A DNA stretch of 64,000 nt from NCBI GenBank assembly GCA_020636535.1, contig JACJXT010000011.1:1860001-1924000 (forward strand). The letters run 5' to 3'. The notes under the pieces were generated by a model. That model was not told where the DNA came from. It saw nothing but the letters and a program-made list of their open reading frames with translations, and did no database searches. Position numbers and translations under genes: made by a program. The DNA is from Chitinophagales bacterium (GTDB lineage Bacteria; Bacteroidota; Bacteroidia; Chitinophagales; JADIYW01). Positions 1-7,214 of this stretch are shown here, one piece after another. Each line of letters begins with the position of its first letter. Position 1 is the stretch's first letter.

Positions 1-837
1 AACTCACTATCTATTATTGCAGATAAATTACAGCAAGTACGACTCAACAAAAAGAATGTTCCTTTAGAATGGAACAGAGATGACGAAATTGGTTTATTGG
101 TAAAACAGTACAATTTAATGTTGGCAGAATTAGAAAAAAGTGCAAAACTCTTATCTAGAACAGAACGAGAAGGTGCTTGGAGAGAAATGGCAAAACAAGT
201 AGCACACGAAATAAAAAATCCGCTAACACCAATGAAACTAAGCATTCAGCACTTGCAAAGAGCTTTGTTAGATGATAGCGACGATGTAAAAGCACTCACC
301 AAAAAAGTAAGTCAACGACTAATTGAACAAATAGACAACCTTACAGATATTGCTTCTGCCTTTTCCGATTTTGCTAAAATGCCAAAAGCAGAAAAAGAAA
401 AAATCGACCTATTGCCTGCTATCATTTCTACTGCCGATTTGTTTAGCGAAACCGAAAACATAACAATCAATCTACAATTACCTACCAAACCATGCTATGC
501 ACTTGGCGATAATAATCAGTGGTTGAGAGTTTGTACCAACATTATAAAAAATGCCATACAAGCAATTCCTGAAAACGAAAACGGAATTATAACTATTACA
601 TTAATAGAAAAAGAAGATAATTATTTATTGAGTATTGAAGACAATGGAAAAGGCATTGAACAACATCAAGTAGAAAAAATATTTGAACCAAACTTTACTA
701 CAAAATCTTCAGGAACTGGATTAGGTTTAGCTATTTGTAAAAATATTATAGAACGAATGGACGGAAGAATTTGGTTTGAAACACAAGTCGATAATTATAC
801 TATATTTTATATATCTATACCAAAAATAAATGAATAA
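1..837 (+). CDS. Sensor histidine kinase, NtrY-like, C-terminal part (5' end outside window)
   Basis: The reading frame is open from the first base, so the start and any N-terminal sensor and membrane segments lie upstream of the window. What remains begins with the end of a HAMP-like linker (RDDEIGLLVKQYNLM). It continues with a HisKA helix carrying the H-box AHEIKNPLTPMKLS, whose His is the phospho-acceptor, and an HATPase_c domain with N box (NIIKNAIQAI), G1 box (DNGKGI) and G2 box (GTGLGLAI). The AHEIKNPLTP motif is characteristic of the NtrY/AtoS-type kinase group. No response regulator is visible here; it may lie upstream. The stop overlaps the hemL start by 8 bases, so the two genes are probably co-transcribed, although no functional link is known. 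The signal sensed cannot be told from this part. Confidence 0.9.
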   Translation, partial: NSLSIIADKLQQVRLNKKNVPLEWNRDDEIGLLVKQYNLMLAELEKSAKLLSRTEREGAWREMAKQVAHEIKNPLTPMKLSIQHLQRALLDDSDDVKALTKKVSQRLIEQIDNLTDIASAFSDFAKMPKAEKEKIDLLPAIISTADLFSETENITINLQLPTKPCYALGDNNQWLRVCTNIIKNAIQAIPENENGIITITLIEKEDNYLLSIEDNGKGIEQHQVEKIFEPNFTTKSSGTGLGLAICKNIIERMDGRIWFETQVDNYTIFYISIPKINE

Positions 838-2143
838 TATGAATATTGAGAAATCTAAAATCTTATTTGAAAAAGCAAAAACATTAATGCCAGGTGGTGT
901 AAATTCTCCTGTTAGAGCATTTAAATCTGTTGGCGGAACACCTATTTTTATAAAAAAAGGCGTTGGTTCAAAAATTTACGATGTAGATGATAATGAATAT
1001 ATAGATTATTGTTGTTCTTGGGGACCACTCATTCTTGGTCATGCCAACGATGCTATTGTAAAAACAATACAAACAACTGTTGCCAACGGAACTTCTTTTG
1101 GTACACCAACCGAACAAGAAAATGAATTAGCAGAATTTATAATCGAAAATAATTACTATGTAGAAAAAATTCGTTTTGTTAGTTCAGGTACAGAAGCCGT
1201 AATGTCTGCACTGCGTTTAGCAAGAGGATATACCAAGAAAAATAAAATCATCAAATTTGAAGGTTGTTATCATGGTCATTCTGATAGCTTATTGGTTAAA
1301 GCTGGTTCTGGCTTGGTAACTTTTGGCGAAAGCACCTCTGCTGGTGTTCCTGCTGCTTTTGCTGCCGAAACTATTGTTTTGCCTTTAAACGATAAAGATG
1401 CAGTTACCAATTGTATCAACGAGTTAAAAGATGATATTGCAGCAGTAATTATTGAACCAATTCCTGCAAACAATGGCTTGTTAATTCAAGGTGGTGAGTT
1501 TCTACGATTTTTAAGAGACATCACCTTAGAAAACAATATATTACTCATTTTCGATGAAGTTATTTCTGGATTTAGAGTGCATTTTGCTGGTGCTGCTGGT
1601 TTGTATAACATTCAACCAGATATTATTACTTACGGAAAAATTATTGGTGGTGGAATGCCCGTTGGTGCTTACGCTTCTTATCATCATATTATGAAACATA
1701 TTTCGCCAGAAGGTGATGTTTACCAAGCAGGAACACTTAGTGGAAATCCTGTGGCAATGGCAGCTGGTTTAGCTCAGTTAAAGCAATGTTTTAAAGAAGG
1801 TTTTTATGATGAATTGAATAGAAAAACACAAATTTTAGTCGATGGAATTCAAAATCACATCAATAATAAAGCATACGAAGTAACCATATATCATGTTGGT
1901 TCAATATTTTGGTTTGCTTTTTCTGATATGGCACAGCTTACAAAAGCAGAACACATTAACGCAGGAAAAATGTCTTTGTTCAAGCAATTATACCATTACT
2001 TGTTAGACAATGGTATTTATATTGGTCCATCTGGCTATGAAGTTGGATTTGTATCTGCAGCACATACAGAAGCAGATATTCAAAAAACAATTACTATTTT
2101 TAATAGTGGATTAGATGAGCTATTTCAATCAAACAATAAATAA
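830..2143 (+). CDS. hemL: Glutamate-1-semialdehyde 2,1-aminomutase
   Basis: This PLP enzyme converts glutamate-1-semialdehyde to 5-aminolevulinate in the C5 pathway of heme synthesis and acts in the cytosol. The 437 residues match the family length. Visible marks are the N-terminal MPGGVNSPVRAF motif, the PLP-phosphate region SSGTEAVMSALRLARG (about 118-133), the YHGHSD motif, FDEVISGFRV (about 241-250) and the Schiff-base lysine in TYGKIIGGGMPVGAY (Lys270). An alternative start ATG lies 9 bases downstream at 839; it would leave no overlap with the kinase gene, and either start is possible. The following gene begins on the last base of the stop codon, so kinase, hemL and the Sua5-like gene look like one transcript. 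hemF, a later step of the pathway, lies alone at 45215. Confidence 0.97.
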   Translation: MNNMNIEKSKILFEKAKTLMPGGVNSPVRAFKSVGGTPIFIKKGVGSKIYDVDDNEYIDYCCSWGPLILGHANDAIVKTIQTTVANGTSFGTPTEQENELAEFIIENNYYVEKIRFVSSGTEAVMSALRLARGYTKKNKIIKFEGCYHGHSDSLLVKAGSGLVTFGESTSAGVPAAFAAETIVLPLNDKDAVTNCINELKDDIAAVIIEPIPANNGLLIQGGEFLRFLRDITLENNILLIFDEVISGFRVHFAGAAGLYNIQPDIITYGKIIGGGMPVGAYASYHHIMKHISPEGDVYQAGTLSGNPVAMAAGLAQLKQCFKEGFYDELNRKTQILVDGIQNHINNKAYEVTIYHVGSIFWFAFSDMAQLTKAEHINAGKMSLFKQLYHYLLDNGIYIGPSGYEVGFVSAAHTEADIQKTITIFNSGLDELFQSNNK

Positions 2144-2763
2144 TGCTATTACAAATTTTTGAGAACAATATAGATGACAGAAAACTAACGCAAGTAGTAG
2201 ACTGCTTAAAAAAAGGTGGTCTAGTAATTTATCCAACAGATACAGTATATGCATTAGGTTGCGATATTTATAACAAATCTGCTATAGAAAAAATTTGTGC
2301 TATCAAAGGAATTAAACCCAATAAAATTAATTTTTCTATTATTTGTAATGACTTAAGTCACATCACTGATTTTACCGTAAATGTAGATACGCCAACTTAC
2401 AAACGCATGAAACGATGTTTGCCAGGACCATTTACCTTTATTTTAAAAGCCAATAATCAAGTACCAAAATTATTTAAAAACAACAAACGCACTATAGGTA
2501 TTCGTGTACCAGATAATAAAATTCCACTAGCAATAGTACAACAACTAGGCAATCCAATTGTAACAACATCAATTCATCACGAAGACGATATTATAGATTA
2601 CATTACCGACCCAATGGCAATTTATGAACGCTACGAAAATGTAGTAGACATAGTAATAGACGGTGGCATTGGTGGATTAATTCCATCTACCATTGTAGAT
2701 TGTACCGAAACCGAACCAATAATAGTACGACAAGGAGCAGGCGACATTGATTTGTTGTACTAA
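2143..2763 (+). CDS. Sua5/YciO/YrdC family protein, probable L-threonylcarbamoyladenylate synthase
   Basis: The protein has 206 residues and a single YrdC domain. It contains GGLVIYPTDTVYALGCD (about 25-41), a basic stretch KGIKPNKINFSII and the PGPFTFIL motif (about 94-101). Later segments IGIRVPDN and ST-rich GLIPSTIVDC are typical of the family. YrdC/Sua5 proteins make threonylcarbamoyl-AMP for the t6A modification at position 37 of ANN-decoding tRNAs. The length and the lack of a C-terminal Sua5 domain place it with the short YrdC/YciO forms. YciO-like paralogues may not have full activity, so the exact role is inferred. It overlaps the hemL stop by one base (TAATG), indicating translational coupling. 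Confidence 0.88.
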   Translation: MLLQIFENNIDDRKLTQVVDCLKKGGLVIYPTDTVYALGCDIYNKSAIEKICAIKGIKPNKINFSIICNDLSHITDFTVNVDTPTYKRMKRCLPGPFTFILKANNQVPKLFKNNKRTIGIRVPDNKIPLAIVQQLGNPIVTTSIHHEDDIIDYITDPMAIYERYENVVDIVIDGGIGGLIPSTIVDCTETEPIIVRQGAGDIDLLY

Positions 2764-2887
2764 TGATTTTTATATTAGTTGCCACATTTACATATTATAA
2801 TAAAATATTATTGTTAAATTATAGACTAACTACAATAGTTAATAAAACAACATATAGCTTACCATACGGTTTAAATGTTCTAAAAAA

Positions 2888-2929
2888 AACTTGCGTATTT
2901 TAAGTATTTTAATGAAAAATACGCAAGTT
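2888..2929. repeat. 14-bp perfect inverted repeat (hairpin)
   Basis: AACTTGCGTATTTT at 2888-2901 is the exact reverse complement of AAAATACGCAAGTT at 2916-2929, with a 14-base loop. A run of A precedes it on the plus strand, so the hairpin plus U-tract geometry of a terminator exists only on the minus strand, where no gene ends. The arm core ACGCAAGTT recurs at 3030. Confidence 0.7.
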
Positions 2930-3026
2930 ATAAATTGCAAGGATATTTAAAATAAGCAAAAACATATCTTTTATATAGTATTGAGAATAAAAACATTATA
3001 AACAAAAAATATTTTTAGTAAAAAAG

Positions 3027-3053
3027 TATACGCAAGTTATTTTATTGCGTATA
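3027..3053. repeat. 9-bp inverted repeat related to the hairpin at 2888
   Basis: TATACGCAA at 3027-3035 pairs with TTGCGTATA at 3045-3053. The left arm and the bases after it (ACGCAAGTTAT) match the right arm of the preceding hairpin as a direct repeat. The right arm overlaps the promoter-like TATATTTG box at 3050, so a hairpin or a protein bound here could affect transcription of the J-domain gene. Confidence 0.55.
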
Positions 3054-3057
3054 TTTG
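3050..3057 (+). promoter_or_regulatory. Candidate promoter -7 box (TATATTTG) for the J-domain gene
   Basis: TATATTTG fits the Bacteroidota -7 consensus TAnnTTTG. A start about 7 bases further on would place the whole 3061-3241 palindrome in the 5' untranslated region. No clear -33 TTG is seen at the usual spacing. Confidence 0.4.
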
Positions 3058-3060
3058 GGT

Positions 3061-3241
3061 GATGTGCAAAAGTCTCCGCTACCGCTGCGTCTTTTGCACA
3101 TCGGAGGGCGGATTACATCCGCTGATGCGTCGAACGGTCTTCGCTGTCGCTACGACCTTCAACACATCAGCGGATTTGCAAAATCCTTTCGCTTTGTGTA
3201 ACTTCGTTACACGCTTCAGGACTTCGCAAATCCGCCCTCCG
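3061..3241. repeat. Nested multi-arm palindromic element, GC-richer than its surroundings
   Basis: Several inverted repeats are nested here. GATGTGCAAAAG (3061-3072) pairs with CTTTTGCACATC (3091-3102). CGGAGGGCGGATT (3102-3114) pairs with AATCCGCCCTCCG (3229-3241). Inside that, ATCCGCTGATG (3117-3127) pairs with CATCAGCGGAT (3165-3175), and GTGTAAC (3196-3202) pairs with GTTACAC (3206-3212). The whole can fold as one side hairpin next to a branched cruciform. It is clearly richer in G and C than the flanks. Open frames across it are by-products of the palindromes. It looks like a REP/BIME-type element or a structured leader; no other full copy is present in the window. Confidence 0.8.
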
Positions 3242-3272
3242 TTGTGTTCAATTAAAAATCTAGATAAAGTAA

Positions 3273-4235
3273 ATGAAGGATTATTATTATTTACTTGGAA
3301 TAAAGCCATCTGCTTCCAAAGAAGAAATAAAAAAAGCGTATCGAAAACTATCGATGAAATTTCATCCTGATAAAAATGAAATGGATGACTTTTTTAACGA
3401 ACGGTTTAAGGATATTCAAGAGGCTTACGAAGTGCTTATAGACGATTCAAAGAGAAAAAACTATGACTTCGAATATAAAAACAACAATACATTTTCTCCT
3501 AAGCAAAATAGAGGAGTGAATTTTCATCCTGAAATTGAATACTTTAAGTCTAACTTAAGTGAATTCGAATATGACAAGGAAATTACCTTTAATTGGAAAA
3601 CTATTAATGCAGATAAAGTTAATCTAAACCCCTTTGGAGAAGTAAATTCAATTGACAGCAAAACATACAAGATAAAAGATTTTCTTAATCCAGCTATGAC
3701 CTTTGAATTAGTTGCTGAAAATTCAAACATAGGTCGGGTCGTTAAATCAACATTAACCTTATCAAATAAAACATACAACGAATTATATAAACACTTCAAA
3801 TTCAAAATCCAACAAGAAGAATGGCGTTCTTCTCAATCGAATCAAAGTCAATATAGACAAGACACCCAATCCAGTAAAATACGGTATGAAAAGGAATTGG
3901 AACTATCTGATAACAGAATACTTCAAATTATTAAGGACTTAGGCTATTCAGGAAACACAGAGGTAAGGATAAGCCACAAAAATGTAGAGGATGGTTTCTA
4001 CATACTCAAAGGTCGTGCGATTGCATACCAAATAGTTAGTAGCAAAATAAAGATGGAATACTACATCGAAAAGTACAATCAAAATAATGGACAATCGATT
4101 GAAGTTGGTGGAAATAGAATCAATGGGATTGGAAAAGGAAGTCCTGTTTGGCTTAATGGTAAATTAGCTCCCGATGGTGTCTATGAAAAGGGTTGGTTTT
4201 CTAAAATTAAAGTCATTAATGGACGAGTATATTAA
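3273..4235 (+). CDS. J-domain (DnaJ-like) protein with uncharacterised C-terminal region
   Basis: Residues 1-65 form a J domain: KDYYYLLGIKPSASKEEIKK, the HPD motif at 31-33 and the helix IV region QEAYEVLIDD. J domains stimulate ATP hydrolysis by Hsp70 (DnaK). The remaining 255 residues carry neither the Gly/Phe region nor the zinc-finger and CTDI/II domains of DnaJ, so this is a class C J-protein with its own partner-binding part. Residues near 170-200 are Gln/Ser-rich (QSNQSQYRQDTQSS). The C-terminus is Gly-rich and ends in a WFSKIKVINGRVY segment that might be a small beta domain. No signal peptide or membrane segment is seen. It is followed at once by an IS element and preceded by a large palindrome, which suggests an accessory gene. 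Confidence 0.8.
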   Translation: MKDYYYLLGIKPSASKEEIKKAYRKLSMKFHPDKNEMDDFFNERFKDIQEAYEVLIDDSKRKNYDFEYKNNNTFSPKQNRGVNFHPEIEYFKSNLSEFEYDKEITFNWKTINADKVNLNPFGEVNSIDSKTYKIKDFLNPAMTFELVAENSNIGRVVKSTLTLSNKTYNELYKHFKFKIQQEEWRSSQSNQSQYRQDTQSSKIRYEKELELSDNRILQIIKDLGYSGNTEVRISHKNVEDGFYILKGRAIAYQIVSSKIKMEYYIEKYNQNNGQSIEVGGNRINGIGKGSPVWLNGKLAPDGVYEKGWFSKIKVINGRVY

Positions 4236-4245
4236 TAAAAGAGCA

Positions 4246-4328
4246 CAACAACAGTGCCCGTTGCACAACTGGATAAAAAATGCTAAAAATTATAAGTATA
4301 CACTATTACATATACTTATTTATGTAAA
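4246..4328. repeat. 83-bp direct repeat, copy 1 (IS end plus 14 flanking bases)
   Basis: The 83 bases match 6731-6813 with only a few differences. The match starts 14 bases outside the IS terminus (CAACAACAGTGCCCG here, CAACATCGGTGACCG in the other copy) and runs about 69 bases into the IS. The IS part contains a further inverted repeat around AAGTATA and TATACTT. Confidence 0.75.
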
Positions 4329-5996
4329 ATGTATTTTGGGTTTAATATTTTTGTGTGGTGCTTTTAGTAGCTTACTGGTACAAAAATGTTAAAAAAATAA
4401 GCTTTTTATGTTGTTTTTTAGTGTTTTTTGACTTATTTCTATTGCTTTTATGGCTGTTTTTCTAGTTTGGGTAATAAACTTTAAGTACTTCTGTAAGTTG
4501 TAAGTCATGGCGGCTAGTAGTACATGTTTGTTGGCTAATGCTATGCCTCGTGTATTGACTCGCTTCATGTTTCTAAAGTTTATCAGCGTACCTAATACTG
4601 GTTCTACTGTGCTGCTTCGCTTGCGTATCATGCGTTTGGCATAGCTTGCATTTTGTGTAAGTCGTTCATGCATTCTGTCGTAGTAGGGTTTGTCTATGCT
4701 GTCTTCTATCTTTTTAAACTTGGTTACTTTGCCACAACAGTTTGCTCTTAATGGACAATCTTTACAATCGCTCTCACTGCTTCTATATTGTTTTTTTTCA
4801 TATCCTTTGCTATCTGTTTTTATGCCTTTGTACTTTAGTATAGCTCTATTGCCTTGTTGGCATTCGTACTGGTTTTCTGTTGCATTATATCTAAAGCCAA
4901 CTCTTTCTGCTTTGTATTGTCCAAAGTTAGGAATATATGCTGTTATGTTTTGTTGTTCTAAATATTTCAATGCTTTGCCACTGCTATATCCAGCATCGGC
5001 TATTACTTCTGCTATCGTAATATGGTTTTGTTGTAAATTTGTTTGTGTTTGATTAACTATTTGCTCTAAGCAATCACTATCTTTTTTGTTGGCATAATCT
5101 GCTAATGCTCCTGTTATTACATGATTTTTGTCGTCTACACTTACTTGTGCTAAGTAGTTTAATTGTCGTGGTTTGCCTGGTTTGGTTGATATTCTTGCAG
5201 CTGCATCTGTTTTGCTATAATGGGTGTGATTGCTCACAAATTTTGGGCGTATGGGTTTGCCATGTTCATCTAACTGCTTTGGATTAACCACATGACCTGG
5301 CATCTTTTTATACGCTTCTGCTTTCCATTTATGATGTCGCTCTACTAATTGTTTTACTTCCTTTTTTACTTTGAACTCACTATTTTCATCTAATTCATTG
5401 GCATATGTAGATACATCTTCTAACACTTCTTTTTCTACCAAGCTATCCATACTTGCATTGGCTTTTACAAAAGCACTATCTATACATTGGCGTTTACCTG
5501 CTACCATTTGTTTAGCAATACACAGCTGTAATACTTGTTGAAATATCTTGATAAATATATCTTCTCCATACAAAGCTCTAGTTCTTGATAAGGTTGAATG
5601 ACATGGCAGAGTTTCATCTAAATCGTAACCTATAAACAAACGGATAGACAAGCTATCTGCACAGAAAGACAACAACTGTCTATCGGAGTTAATATTGTTG
5701 AGATAACCTACTATCATGATTTTAAAGAATACCACAGGATCTATACTTGGATTGCCTTCTGTACCATAGTATGGTGCTGTTGCTTTGTAGAGCCATTGTA
5801 AATCTAATGCACCATTAAGTTTACGATAGTAGTTACCAGTTGGTACTAGTTCTTGTAGTGAAGTGTATACCATTAATTTTGCTTCAAATTGTTTACGACC
5901 TTGCATGTACAATAATACAAATAGTATACAATATAAAATATTTTTACTATAAACATTTGTTTATATCAAAAACTACACTTATCTTAGTTGTGCAAC
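4260..5996 (-). mobile_element. Complete IS1182-like insertion sequence, about 1.74 kb
   Basis: Eleven-base terminal inverted repeats GTTGCACAACT (4260-4270) and AGTTGTGCAAC (5986-5996) bound one intact transposase gene on the minus strand. No clear target duplication is visible; the outside flanks are GTGCCC and AAACAC. Two relics of the same family lie nearby: a solo end at 6731-6813 and a decayed promoter-proximal end at 13565-13770. The full copy is probably the youngest of the three because its gene is undamaged. Confidence 0.85.
4389..5906 (-). CDS. IS1182-family transposase
   Basis: The product is a DDE transposase of 505 residues beginning MQGRKQFEAKLMVY. The ATG at 5906 is chosen over a TTG six bases upstream. 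The N-terminal half has the DUF772-like region (NPSIDPVVFFKIMIVGYL, then HSTLSRTRALYGEDIF). The middle contains the DDE core, with IDSAFVKANAS (first Asp), IAEVIADAGYSSGKAL (second Asp) and RSSTVEPVLGTLINFRNMKR near the end (Glu). A Cys-rich insert CKDCPLRANCCG precedes the last motif, as is usual in IS1182 members. The frame is intact, so the element may be active. Confidence 0.92.
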   Translation of the reverse strand: MQGRKQFEAKLMVYTSLQELVPTGNYYRKLNGALDLQWLYKATAPYYGTEGNPSIDPVVFFKIMIVGYLNNINSDRQLLSFCADSLSIRLFIGYDLDETLPCHSTLSRTRALYGEDIFIKIFQQVLQLCIAKQMVAGKRQCIDSAFVKANASMDSLVEKEVLEDVSTYANELDENSEFKVKKEVKQLVERHHKWKAEAYKKMPGHVVNPKQLDEHGKPIRPKFVSNHTHYSKTDAAARISTKPGKPRQLNYLAQVSVDDKNHVITGALADYANKKDSDCLEQIVNQTQTNLQQNHITIAEVIADAGYSSGKALKYLEQQNITAYIPNFGQYKAERVGFRYNATENQYECQQGNRAILKYKGIKTDSKGYEKKQYRSSESDCKDCPLRANCCGKVTKFKKIEDSIDKPYYDRMHERLTQNASYAKRMIRKRSSTVEPVLGTLINFRNMKRVNTRGIALANKHVLLAAMTYNLQKYLKFITQTRKTAIKAIEISQKTLKNNIKSLFF

Positions 5997-6024
5997 AAAC
6001 ACCTTTTATGTTAGCTGTGATATT

Positions 6025-6714
6025 ATGACGACACTTACGACAAGAAACGAAATAGTAAAAACGAAGAGAATTATTGGCTCTGAACTGACTAAAATGCAAA
6101 AAGCGTTTTACGATGAAGAAATGCTACAATACTATAAGGACGACAATGAAGAATATTTGTATTGGGAGCAATTTGACTGCATAAAGAATGAAGAAATAGA
6201 CTATTCGACTTTTAATAAAATTATCGGTTTAAACTATTCAGACATTGACACATTTACAGACACATTAACAGAAAAGCTAACCGAGTTATTTAAGACTTTA
6301 AACATCAATGAATTCATAATAATTTCTCACTTAAAACTTGATTTCTTTGGTAACAGAGACAACAAGTTCAAGCCATTAAAAAAAGCGTACAAAACACTTG
6401 AAAAAATTGTTGGCAACAAGACATTTAATGAATCATTCGAAATTGACATTTACAGTTTGTCAGACTTTATTGATATTCTCTTTTGGACAACTCGTTGCGA
6501 CCCAAGTGTAGCTGAATACATTTTCCTGTTTGACAAAGACGAACAAATTCAGTTTCATATATGCAAATACGGTAATCTTCATTTAACAGAATACAATAAA
6601 GAACAACTAACCGAAGATAAACTAAAAAAACTCGGTTGGACAATTATTGAAGGACAAGAATTTGACAATTTTACCACTGACGGAAAAATTGAAGGACGAA
6701 AAATTAAATTATGA
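6025..6714 (+). CDS. Hypothetical protein, 229 residues
   Basis: I do not recognise this protein. It is soluble and rich in Asp, Glu, Lys and aromatic residues, without signal peptide or membrane segment. It begins with a Lys-rich segment and a run of acidic and Tyr residues (YKDDNEEYLYWEQFD). The C-terminal part alternates short strands and helices (EYIFLFDKDEQIQFHICKYG). It starts 28 bases after the right end of the IS1182-like element and stops 16 bases before an 83-bp repeat that holds another IS end. It may therefore be a passenger or a leftover accessory gene. Coding-like composition and clean starts and stops support a real gene. Confidence 0.6.
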   Translation: MTTLTTRNEIVKTKRIIGSELTKMQKAFYDEEMLQYYKDDNEEYLYWEQFDCIKNEEIDYSTFNKIIGLNYSDIDTFTDTLTEKLTELFKTLNINEFIIISHLKLDFFGNRDNKFKPLKKAYKTLEKIVGNKTFNESFEIDIYSLSDFIDILFWTTRCDPSVAEYIFLFDKDEQIQFHICKYGNLHLTEYNKEQLTEDKLKKLGWTIIEGQEFDNFTTDGKIEGRKIKL

Positions 6715-6730
6715 CAAGAAATACCACTGC

Positions 6731-6813
6731 CAACATCGGTGACCGTTGCACAACTGGGTAAAAAATGCTAAAAACTATAAGTATACACTATTATATATAC
6801 TTATTTATGTAAA
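6731..6813 (+). mobile_element. Solo IS1182-like end (83-bp direct repeat, copy 2)
   Basis: GTTGCACAACT at 6745-6755 and the next 58 bases reproduce the left end of the complete IS at 4260, including the same 14-base outer flank. The match stops near 6813, and no transposase coding sequence follows. It is either the remnant of a deleted second copy or one side of a duplication that spanned the IS and the 6025-6714 gene. Confidence 0.75.
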
Positions 6814-6835
6814 TTACCTTTTAAATTATTATTAA

Positions 6836-7046
6836 ACCGAATTCAGGTTATTAGGTATTTTTTATACCATTAATTGCACATATAGTTACTCCAATTGAAG
6901 TATTTCATACTTCTGGTTCTAAATAGGAAGTGCGTAGAACTTCAACTTTATTAGCACTAGCTTTTAAGTCGTAAAGCGTGGCGTAGCTATGCAATCTTAA
7001 AAAACAAACAAAATAAAAACCTACTTTTCCTAATGCGTAATTTGGG
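6836..7046 (+). repeat. Dispersed repeat R1, most complete copy (possible MITE-like element)
   Basis: The segment 6851-6965 matches 32558-32677 with scattered substitutions. Shared strings include TTTTTATACCA, AATTGAAGTATTTCATACTT and CTTCAACTTTATTAG. An 8-bp hairpin GAAGTAT-ttc-ATACTTC lies inside. The outer ends are imperfect inverted repeats: CCGAATTCAGGTTATTAGG on the left, CCTAATGCGTAATTTGGG (7029-7046) on the right. The non-coding stretch 6814-7189 holds nothing else I can name. Confidence 0.55.
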
Positions 7047-7189
7047 CTAGTCTACCTACGATTTCTTGGCTATAATGCCAAGTCTTTAAGAATAATGCTC
7101 AAATGCACAACAGGTTATATGCTAATTGGTATAATTACTATTGACAATAATATAACCTAAAATTTACAATGCATGCATTGCTTTTTTGT

Positions 7190-7197
7190 TATATTTG
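7190..7197 (+). promoter_or_regulatory. Candidate -7 box (TATATTTG) for the thiolase gene
   Basis: It fits TAnnTTTG and lies 17 bases before the chosen ATG at 7215. The implied leader is only about ten bases. Confidence 0.45.
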
Positions 7198-7214
7198 ATA
7201 CAAATGTTTTTATT

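Noticed and set aside
3061..3241. CRISPR or integron attC interpretation of the palindromic cluster
   Set aside because: Arms are all different, there are no regularly spaced identical repeats and no cas or integrase gene nearby.
3059..3370. A 103-codon plus-strand frame and a 76-codon minus-strand frame across the palindrome
   Set aside because: Both are by-products of the inverted repeats; composition is not protein-like and the first overlaps the J-domain start.
7173..7214. Upstream start that would add 14 residues to the thiolase
   Set aside because: The extension covers the -7 box and is not homologous to thiolases; MNKVVFIEGTRTP is the proper beginning.
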